A program made the translations under genes and the position numbers. Under the pieces are notes generated by a model that saw nothing but the letters and a program-made list of their open reading frames with translations, was not told the origin of the DNA and did not search any database. A stretch of DNA of 8,065 bases, taken from positions 1 through 8,065 of the forward strand of contig QMMS01000212.1 in NCBI GenBank assembly GCA_003647375.1, given 5' to 3'. This DNA comes from Deltaproteobacteria bacterium (GTDB taxonomy: Bacteria > Desulfobacterota > Desulfobacteria > Desulfobacterales > B30-G6). Shown piece by piece: positions 1-5,454 of the stretch; position 1 is the stretch's first letter, and each line of letters starts with the position of its first letter.

Positions 1-1
1 C

Positions 2-112
2 CGTGACCAGGACAGAAGGTTTGTGGATCGTCTCAAAGAAAACCTGAAGATCAACCTGTCTTCGAGACCCGAAAACAAGGGGCTTGAACTGTCGCTTCAG
101 TACCGGTTTTAG
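2..112 (+). CDS. C-terminal end of a probable outer-membrane beta-barrel protein (5' truncated)
   Basis: An open frame enters from the left edge (reading from base 2) and ends at a TAG at 110-112, giving 36 residues. The last nine residues, LELSLQYRF, alternate hydrophobic and polar and finish in phenylalanine. This is the usual C-terminal beta-signal recognised by the BAM assembly machinery in Gram-negative outer-membrane beta-barrel proteins. Upstream of it the fragment is polar and rich in Arg, Lys and Asp, which would fit a loop or turn before the last strand. The cyclic-nucleotide-binding protein starts only 29 bases downstream on the same strand, so the two may be co-transcribed. The fragment is too short to name the family, and the beta-barrel reading rests on the terminal strand alone. 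Confidence 0.6.
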   Translation, partial: RDQDRRFVDRLKENLKINLSSRPENKGLELSLQYRF

Positions 113-141
113 AAATCTTTGATCAAAGGGGGTATGCTCAA

Positions 142-639
142 ATGAAAGAAACTGACTATTTATTAGGAAACGAGAAAATAATCGATGATCTAAAAAAGAT
201 GCCTATTTTTAGGCCTTTTACCCAGAGCGATCTCCAAACGCTACTCAATATGAGCAAGCTGAGAACGTACAAATCAGGAGAAACTATTATACAGGAAGGT
301 AACATTGATTCCTGGGTATATTTTCTTATCTATGGAAAGGTAAAGATTGTTAAAAAAAATAAAGAGGTTACAATTCTGAAGCGTAAGGGCGATATTTTTG
401 GGGAAATGAGATTTATAGACAGCTCACCTCGTTCGGCCTCTGCATACGCAGATGGAGATGTTGCATGTATAGCAGTTGACACCGAGTATGTCGAAAAACT
501 TACCGGAAATGATAAGGTTGCATTCGGTTATATCATGTATCGGGTATTTTCAGAGATACTTGCAAACCGGTTAAGATCATTGACAAGAGAGCTGATAACT
601 CTCAAAGGGAAGGATGCATCGGGGAAATGGATGAATTGA
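142..639 (+). CDS. Stand-alone cyclic nucleotide-binding domain protein
   Basis: This 165-residue protein is essentially one CRP/PKA-type cyclic-nucleotide-binding domain. A leading helix (about residues 11-40, including PIFRPF) precedes the beta-roll; YKSGETIIQEG (43-53) and the YGKVKIV strand (64-70) are typical of the family. The phosphate-binding cassette lies near 87-100, with GEM at 87-89 and PRSAS at 96-100, retaining the Glu and Arg-Ser that bind the cyclic phosphate and ribose in CRP-like proteins. The C-helix follows to about residue 150 and the protein ends about 15 residues later. There is no helix-turn-helix, kinase, cyclase or membrane segment, so it is not a CRP/FNR transcription factor and must act through a partner. 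The start has an AAGGGGG ribosome-binding site (126-132) nine bases upstream. The gene is visibly richer in A+T than the minus-strand operon. Ligand and partner are unknown. Confidence 0.85.
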   Translation: MKETDYLLGNEKIIDDLKKMPIFRPFTQSDLQTLLNMSKLRTYKSGETIIQEGNIDSWVYFLIYGKVKIVKKNKEVTILKRKGDIFGEMRFIDSSPRSASAYADGDVACIAVDTEYVEKLTGNDKVAFGYIMYRVFSEILANRLRSLTRELITLKGKDASGKWMN

Positions 640-765
640 ACAAAGGCCCCTTTTTGCTCCAGAAGTAAGAGAAATCTTTACACCTCAATTCTGCCATGAA
701 CACTTGAATCAAAAGAATCGAGATATGTTGTCCATAGCGCTGCCGGGCAGCCTCCAGGCAACTGT
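640..765. other. Convergent intergenic region without a clear terminator
   Basis: This is the 126-base gap between two genes that end towards each other. It holds a 5-bp stem with a 3-base loop (GCTGC/GCAGC, 739-751) that is not followed by a T-run on either strand. It also has an AAAGG/CCTTT pair at 642-653 whose loop would be too small, followed by two more T bases. No small open frame with a good start, RNA gene or repeat is evident. Confidence 0.5.
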
Positions 766-1566
766 TCACTTATCATTGACAGCGTTATAACCGTGGGGTG
801 TTGAAAACAGAGGGGCGGTCAATTGCTGATTTTTTCTTGCATATAGCTTAGCGCACACCGGACAGTAGTTGTGTTGCTCTTTCAGATCGGGATGATCGAT
901 TTCTTTTTCCTTTGTTTCAACGTATTTAAGAAATTTAGGCGTCGCAAAAAGCTTGCCGCACATCTCGCACCGAATCAGGGGATGGGTAGCAATGATCCTG
1001 TCGCCCACCATCATGGTCCTTACGTTATCTTTGTCGGTAAGCCGAATCGCATGGGTGGGGCAGATATTTGCACATGTTCCGCATCCAATACAGGTCCCTT
1101 TATCCGAAGGAACAACATGGTTCAAGCCATCCTCTTTGCGGAAGACCAAGGCGCCTGCACCGATAATTTCTTTGCATACCCGGACGCATAACCTGCAGCG
1201 AATACACCCATCCGGCACCCTCCCCGTGGTAAGCCCGAACTCGGCACCGATTTCCAAAAGAGCTTCCGACTGAGGCGCCATGGACAGCAGGTTTCCAATG
1301 GCTATGTTCCGCTTTTGGTGTATCATGGCGCTTTCGGTGACAACGTTCAAACCATCCTTTACTTTGATGGCACAGGAGAGTTTGGTTCCCGGGGGGGCAT
1401 CATTCTCCTGGACCTCTACCACACACAGCTTGCAGGATGCTGCCGGTGTGAGGGCATGATGAAAACAGAGACTGGGTACCCTTATACCCTTTTCGTTCAA
1501 TATCATGAGGAGTCGTCTGCCTTCTTCGGCTTCATATGTCTTCCCGTTGATCGTTATTGTAACCAT
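766..1566 (-). CDS. NuoG-like short Fe-S subunit ([2Fe-2S] + 2x[4Fe-4S] + paired CxxC), second copy
   Basis: This 266-residue protein resembles the N-terminal part of NuoG/HoxU/HydA and is a predicted electron-transfer subunit of a soluble NADH-linked complex. A plant-type [2Fe-2S] ferredoxin domain (about 1-80) has ligands C34, C45, C48 and C65. A linker follows that in NuoG would carry the His-Cys3 [4Fe-4S] site; here it has no cysteines. Two [4Fe-4S] motifs come next: CIRCRLCVRVC (121-131) and CIGCGTCANIC (159-169). The tail has CEMC (200-203) and CPVC (235-238), a possible zinc or Fe-S site. There is no H-cluster or molybdopterin domain, so it is not catalytic by itself. I chose the ATG at 1566 because a GGAG sits eight bases upstream; a TTG nine codons earlier would overlap the preceding gene and lacks such a site. 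It is a paralogue of the gene at 4639-5445 and is the last gene of the run. Confidence 0.85.
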   Translation of the reverse strand: MVTITINGKTYEAEEGRRLLMILNEKGIRVPSLCFHHALTPAASCKLCVVEVQENDAPPGTKLSCAIKVKDGLNVVTESAMIHQKRNIAIGNLLSMAPQSEALLEIGAEFGLTTGRVPDGCIRCRLCVRVCKEIIGAGALVFRKEDGLNHVVPSDKGTCIGCGTCANICPTHAIRLTDKDNVRTMMVGDRIIATHPLIRCEMCGKLFATPKFLKYVETKEKEIDHPDLKEQHNYCPVCAKLYARKNQQLTAPLFSTPHGYNAVNDK

Positions 1567-1574
1567 GAATGCAT

Positions 1575-1578
1575 CTCC
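1575..1578 (-). promoter_or_regulatory. Ribosome-binding site that decides the start at 1566
   Basis: GGAG on the minus strand lies eight bases before the ATG at 1566-1564 and supports that start over the in-frame TTG at 1593. It falls in the 19-base gap after the 68-residue gene. Confidence 0.6.
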
Positions 1579-1585
1579 AACGTTG

Positions 1586-1792
1586 TTAATCAATTTTTCG
1601 AAGGCAATCCTGGGGCAGACGGTGCGTTCCCTTGTCCACCAGGCTTACTTCAATCAGTGCATCTGGATCGTTAATGGCCGTATCCGGGTCGGTAACAATC
1701 CCATGCAGACCGATAAATTCATCCATATAATCCTGCCACCCCTCGTCAGTCGATGGTTTGAATATTTCAATCTTGTCTCCTCGTCGGAACAT
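1586..1792 (-). CDS. Small 68-residue protein of unknown function, possible SH3-like barrel
   Basis: I do not recognise the family. The protein is short and acidic. It opens with MFRRGDKIEIFKP, has a central GWQDYMDEFIGLHGIV stretch (18-33), then an aspartate-rich turn and the LIEVSLVD strand (46-53), ending HRLPQDCLRKI. The spacing of short strands around GD, G..G.V and LP suggests a small SH3-like beta-barrel, but that is only a pattern impression. The single Cys (C63) makes an Fe-S role unlikely. Expression is well supported: an AGGAGG lies six bases before the ATG and abuts the stop of the flavoprotein gene, and the next gene starts 19 bases after its stop. Its place between two redox subunits suggests an assembly, docking or small structural subunit of the same complex (inference). 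Confidence 0.75.
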   Translation of the reverse strand: MFRRGDKIEIFKPSTDEGWQDYMDEFIGLHGIVTDPDTAINDPDALIEVSLVDKGTHRLPQDCLRKID

Positions 1793-1798
1793 TGACAG

Positions 1799-1804
1799 CC
1801 TCCT
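1799..1804 (-). promoter_or_regulatory. Strong ribosome-binding site abutting the upstream stop codon
   Basis: AGGAGG on the minus strand immediately follows the TAA of the flavoprotein gene (1807-1805) and lies six bases before the ATG at 1792. The layout suggests coupled translation and supports the 68-residue frame as a real gene. Confidence 0.7.
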
Positions 1805-3967
1805 TTATCTTAGGGGAATAATTTCCTCGTTGTGCTGTTTGGCCGCCATTTTTCGAGAACAGGCGACACATATTGTCCTGTCATCGGCGACTTTAGCCAG
1901 GGTGTTAAGGCGTTTACTGATGTAGTCATGGTATTTTGCAGGCCCGAGTGCTTCACCGCAGATGTCACAGTATTCGAGTTTGAGGCGGTTCAATGTCGTC
2001 CCACAAATGGACAGGATCCTTTCATCGCCCACATCTTTGATCTGCATGGCATCATTGGGGCAGTTCTCTGCACACGCGCCACAGACGATGCAGCGGTCCG
2101 CCGTATCCCTGAAATCGGTCTGAAAGGGCTTGTCAAAATCAAGGTACCCCAGGTTCAGTGCATTGATTCCCATTTTGTCCCGGCAGACTTCGACACAGGC
2201 GCCGCAGCGTCGGCAGATGTCACAGCGCAGACATCGGCGAGCCTCCTCTCTGGCGACATTTTCAGAATAACCCAGTTCAACCTGCTGGAAGGTGATCCGC
2301 CGCCGGTTGAAATTTAAAAGCGGCATGTCCGGCTTTTTCAAATTCATTTTGGTGCTGGCAGGTACCTCGATAAAATCGATCCGGCCGCGTCGAACAGGAA
2401 CAGGCGGCAACTTGGGCTGGGGAATTCCGGACAAATAGCGGTCGATGGCGTCAGCAGCTTTTTTCCCGCCGCCGATGGCTTCGACAACCGTTGCCGGCCC
2501 CAAAACTGAATCACCCGCTGAAAAGACTCCCTTCATGGTGGTTTCCATGCAGGCTCTGTTCACATGGATGGTACTGCGCCGGGTCCATTTTATTTCGGAT
2601 AAGTTTTCCAGACATTCCCGATCCACAGCTTGGCCTATGGCAGGTATGATGGCATCGGCTTCCATGAAAAAATCACTTCCATCCACGGGAACGGGGTATT
2701 TTCGATCACTGCCTTCACGGGTTGTCAGCTCTGCCCGCAGACAATGCAGCGAAGTGATCTTTCCGTTTTCTCCGATGACTTCCACGGGTACGGTGAGAAA
2801 TGACATCCGGATACCTTCTTCCTCGGCTTGTTCTACCTCTTCGATATCCGCCGGCATTTCCGAATGGGTTCTGCGGTAGGCGATGGTGACCTCTTCGCAT
2901 CCGAGTCTGATGCAGGTTCTTGCTGCATCGATGGCAACGTTTCCGCCACCGATAACAATGACTTTTTTTCCGGGTATCTTACGATCTCCGAGCGCGACAT
3001 TGCGCAGCAAGTCAATCGATTTTATCATCTGGGGATACTTTTTTTCACCGGGAATGCCTAAAGCGAAAGCCTTGTGTGCACCGATGGCAAACAGAAAGGC
3101 CTCAAAGCCCTCTTTTTTCAGCTGATCGATAGTAATGTCTTTTCCAAATGCGGTGTTAAAACGGATCTCAACCCCCAGTTCCTGGATCATGGCGGCCTCC
3201 CGGTCGATCACTTCCCGTGGTAGCCGATACCGGGGGATGCCCACCATCATCATTCCGCCTGCCATGGGAAGCGACTCGATAATGCTCACCGTGTAGCCCA
3301 TGAGTGCCAGATAATAGGCCGCACTCATCCCGGCCGGGCCCGCACCGATGATGGCCACTTTTTTATTTTTATCCGGCATTTTATCAGGATTCCGATAGCG
3401 CCCCTGGGACAGGGCTCTTTCCGCCGCAAATGCCTTTAAAAATTTTATGGAAATCGGCTTGTCGATGCGTCCACGTACACACATGAATTCGCATGGCCGT
3501 GTGCACACCAGGCCACATACCCATGGGAAGGGGTTGTCTTTGCGAATGATTTCGATGGCCTCCGCATCATGTCCCATGCCGATAAGAGTGACATAAGAGG
3601 GAATATCGATACCGGCCGGGCAAGCCATCTGACAGGGGGCCGGTGCAAGCTTGATGCAGGCGCCCGAAGAACAGTTATGGGTTTCGACATGGCTGACGAA
3701 CACTTCCAGGTGCTCGGCTAACGCTTCTTGAACCTGCGCCCCCACATCAACGCAGACATCATCGGGTCCACCAGCTATGAGTTCCTTTGCCAGGGATTCA
3801 ATGGCAGGGATATGGTCTTTCCCGGCCCTTCCCCAGGCGATATCTTCCAGAAGCTCCAGTAATTCTTCGCTGATCCGGCGACATTTCGGATCCTTGAGCA
3901 GGCTGGAATCAAGCATTTCTTTTAACTTGATAACTGAATTGTTGACAGGGCAGATTAAGTTGGACAT
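1805..3967 (-). CDS. GltD/NfnB-like FAD- and NAD(P)-binding oxidoreductase with extra Fe-S domains
   Basis: This 720-residue fused flavoprotein is predicted to pass electrons between a pyridine nucleotide and Fe-S partners. Residues about 30-107 look like a degenerate NuoF C-terminal helical domain (C72, C99 and C104 remain). The glutamate-synthase small-subunit Fe-S region follows, with C112, C116, C151, C155, C159 and C163 around CPAGIDIPSY and NPFPWVCG. The FAD Rossmann motif is GAGPAG (208-213); the NAD(P) motif is GGGNVA (340-345) with YRRTHSEMPA (364-373), whose Arg pair is typical of NADPH-using GltD/NfnB relatives; GDS (485-487) closes the FAD site. The C-terminal part adds a cysteine run from C579 to C595, C626-C636 ([4Fe-4S]), then CDIC (667-670) and CVAC (700-703). 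GltD itself is about 450-500 residues. A GAGG lies seven bases before the ATG. NADP versus NAD preference is not settled by sequence alone. AOR-complex FAD subunits and NfnB are the nearest functional models. Confidence 0.88.
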   Translation of the reverse strand: MSNLICPVNNSVIKLKEMLDSSLLKDPKCRRISEELLELLEDIAWGRAGKDHIPAIESLAKELIAGGPDDVCVDVGAQVQEALAEHLEVFVSHVETHNCSSGACIKLAPAPCQMACPAGIDIPSYVTLIGMGHDAEAIEIIRKDNPFPWVCGLVCTRPCEFMCVRGRIDKPISIKFLKAFAAERALSQGRYRNPDKMPDKNKKVAIIGAGPAGMSAAYYLALMGYTVSIIESLPMAGGMMMVGIPRYRLPREVIDREAAMIQELGVEIRFNTAFGKDITIDQLKKEGFEAFLFAIGAHKAFALGIPGEKKYPQMIKSIDLLRNVALGDRKIPGKKVIVIGGGNVAIDAARTCIRLGCEEVTIAYRRTHSEMPADIEEVEQAEEEGIRMSFLTVPVEVIGENGKITSLHCLRAELTTREGSDRKYPVPVDGSDFFMEADAIIPAIGQAVDRECLENLSEIKWTRRSTIHVNRACMETTMKGVFSAGDSVLGPATVVEAIGGGKKAADAIDRYLSGIPQPKLPPVPVRRGRIDFIEVPASTKMNLKKPDMPLLNFNRRRITFQQVELGYSENVAREEARRCLRCDICRRCGACVEVCRDKMGINALNLGYLDFDKPFQTDFRDTADRCIVCGACAENCPNDAMQIKDVGDERILSICGTTLNRLKLEYCDICGEALGPAKYHDYISKRLNTLAKVADDRTICVACSRKMAAKQHNEEIIPLR

Positions 3968-4068
3968 ATTTTTTCCTCATTGTTTTAAAGTGGCAGGTCA
4001 ATGGCCACACAGATAATCGTGCCTAAGAGAAAATTATGGGCAACAGCATATAGATGGCATTCTTTTGG
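3968..4068. other. Largest gap inside the minus-strand run
   Basis: These 101 bases separate the second polyferredoxin gene from the flavoprotein gene. On the minus strand there is a 5-bp stem with a 9-base loop (GTGGC/GCCAC, 3990-4008) followed by a short mixed T/A run, too weak to call a terminator. The ribosome-binding site of the flavoprotein gene is at the 3975-3978 end. I see no convincing promoter, although an internal one cannot be excluded. Confidence 0.4.
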
Positions 4069-4569
4069 CTACATTTCTGCAGCTGAACGTGCATACCGTT
4101 CTCTTTTTATCGGATTGATGTGTTTGGCTTTTTCAAAGTGAAGGCAACCGGTCGTACACACTGTCACACAAGCGGGTTTTAACCCCTGATCCAACCGATC
4201 CATGCAGTAATCGCACTTTACCACCCGGCCCATTTTGGGATCCCATTGGGGTGCGCCCCAGGGGCAGGCCGATATACAGGTCTTGCAGCCTACGCAAAGA
4301 TCGTGGTTGACAAACACGATCCCGTCCTTGGCCCGGATCTGCATGGCCCCCGCGGGACAGGCTTCCACGCACCATGGCTTTTCGCAATGAAAACACGGTA
4401 CAAATATATACGCCGCTTTCGGCATACCCTTTACCAGTTTGGGACCCACCTCGATAACTTCACAAAGTTTGGGCCCGACCGGCAGCTTTTTATTGCTTTT
4501 ACACTGCACTTCACAGGAATGACACCCGATACACCTGTCCGTGTCCTGGTATAAATAATATTTGCTCAT
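4069..4569 (-). CDS. HycB/DmsB-type polyferredoxin subunit, four [4Fe-4S] clusters
   Basis: This 166-residue protein is a soluble electron-wire subunit of the family that includes HycB, CooF, DmsB, BamC and the ferredoxin subunit of tungsten aldehyde oxidoreductase complexes. Sixteen cysteines fall in four groups: C13, C16, C19, C23 (CIGCHSCEVQC); C59, C62, C67, C71 (CFHC...C...C); C92, C95, C98, C102 (CVGCKTCISAC); and C119, C122, C134, C138 (CDYC with a longer spacer, then CVTVC). These are enough for four [4Fe-4S] clusters with the ligand swapping normal in this fold. No signal peptide, Tat motif or membrane helix is present, so it should be cytoplasmic. The ATG has AAGGAG eleven bases upstream, slightly far. 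It is a close paralogue of the partial gene at 7734-8065, and in this operon it probably links the NuoEF-like part to the flavoprotein or to an unseen catalytic subunit. Confidence 0.9.
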   Translation of the reverse strand: MSKYYLYQDTDRCIGCHSCEVQCKSNKKLPVGPKLCEVIEVGPKLVKGMPKAAYIFVPCFHCEKPWCVEACPAGAMQIRAKDGIVFVNHDLCVGCKTCISACPWGAPQWDPKMGRVVKCDYCMDRLDQGLKPACVTVCTTGCLHFEKAKHINPIKRERYARSAAEM

Positions 4570-4638
4570 TATTTCTTAAACTCCTTTTGGTTCAAGTGTC
4601 GCTGAAATGTAATTTGAAACGTATATCATTCTTTTTAA

Positions 4639-5445
4639 CTAAATCGCAAACGGCATATCACCACCGCCAAAGGGCATCTTGATGGGGGTGGGACGTTCCG
4701 CCTTTTTTACGCATTCCGGGCAGACATAGTCAACCAGCTCGAGCCCTTTGGTTTTGTAGGCCCGTTCGTTGATGCGGTCCAGATATTTTTTGGGGGCATA
4801 GGGCCGGCCGCACTCCTTGCACTTTTCAAGTTTGAATCGTGCCAATACCTGGCCCCAGGTATAAATTTTTCTTTCATTTCCCCGGTCTTCTATTTTAATT
4901 GCCCCGGTGGGGCAGACCTGTGCACAGGAACCGCATCCGATGCAATATTCCGACAGGCGCTCGAAATCGGTCGTTACTTTCCGCTCATACCCTCGGTTCA
5001 CCCAGCATAGTGCGTGGACTCCGATTTTGTCCCTGCAGACCCTGACACAGCGCCCGCACCGGACACAGTCATCATTTTCACCCGTCAGAAAACGGCTGGT
5101 CATCACACCGCATTTAGAGGCCAGGTCAAGGAGCTCTTTGGAATAGGGTGAGCGGCCCAGAAGCAGTTCCAAAATGAGACGGCGACTTTTTTTTATCCGT
5201 TCCGTATCCGTCTCCACCACGAGTCCTTCCTGGACCTGCTGGATACAGGAAATCCTGATGGAATGCCGGATGGCACCGCTGATTTCGACGATACAGAGCC
5301 TGCAGGTTCCTTCGGGTTCGAGCGCTTCATGATGGCAGAGGGTGGGAATGAATATCCCCTCACTTTTGGCTGCCTCCAGGAGCGTCGTCCCTTCAGGAGC
5401 CTGAATATCTTTGCCGTTAATCGTTAAGTTGACCATTGTTGCCAT
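4639..5445 (-). CDS. NuoG-like short Fe-S subunit ([2Fe-2S] + 2x[4Fe-4S] + paired CxxC), first copy
   Basis: This 268-residue protein has the same architecture as the last gene of the run and is placed like NuoG/HydA N-terminal regions, directly after a NuoF homologue. The [2Fe-2S] ligands are C37, C48, C51 and C67. The LILELLLG segment (90-97), which in NuoG leads into the His-Cys3 cluster, runs instead straight into a short helix without its ligands. [4Fe-4S] motifs are CVRCGRCVRVC (127-137) and CIGCGSCAQVC (168-178). The tail has CKEC (209-212) and CPEC (242-245). It is far shorter than NuoG (about 700-900 residues) and lacks any catalytic domain. The ATG at 5445 has a GGAG four bases upstream that overlaps the stop region of the NuoF-like gene (nine-base gap), indicating coupled translation; an ATG three codons in is possible. 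It probably takes electrons from the NuoEF-like pair. Confidence 0.88.
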   Translation of the reverse strand: MATMVNLTINGKDIQAPEGTTLLEAAKSEGIFIPTLCHHEALEPEGTCRLCIVEISGAIRHSIRISCIQQVQEGLVVETDTERIKKSRRLILELLLGRSPYSKELLDLASKCGVMTSRFLTGENDDCVRCGRCVRVCRDKIGVHALCWVNRGYERKVTTDFERLSEYCIGCGSCAQVCPTGAIKIEDRGNERKIYTWGQVLARFKLEKCKECGRPYAPKKYLDRINERAYKTKGLELVDYVCPECVKKAERPTPIKMPFGGGDMPFAI

Positions 5446-5454
5446 GGCTCTCCC

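Noticed and set aside
642..655. AAAGG...CCTTT followed by T bases as a terminator for the plus-strand gene
   Set aside because: The full stem would leave a two-base loop; a shorter stem is too weak to support a call.
739..751. GCTGC/GCAGC hairpin after the last minus-strand gene as a terminator
   Set aside because: The stem is only five pairs with a three-base loop and no T-run follows on either strand.
3990..4008. GTGGC/GCCAC stem in the 101-base gap as an attenuator or internal terminator
   Set aside because: Five pairs, a nine-base loop and only a mixed T/A stretch after it; not convincing.
4639..5445. A catalytic [FeFe]-hydrogenase or complex I NuoG subunit
   Set aside because: The protein stops after about 268 residues and has no H-cluster or molybdopterin-type domain.
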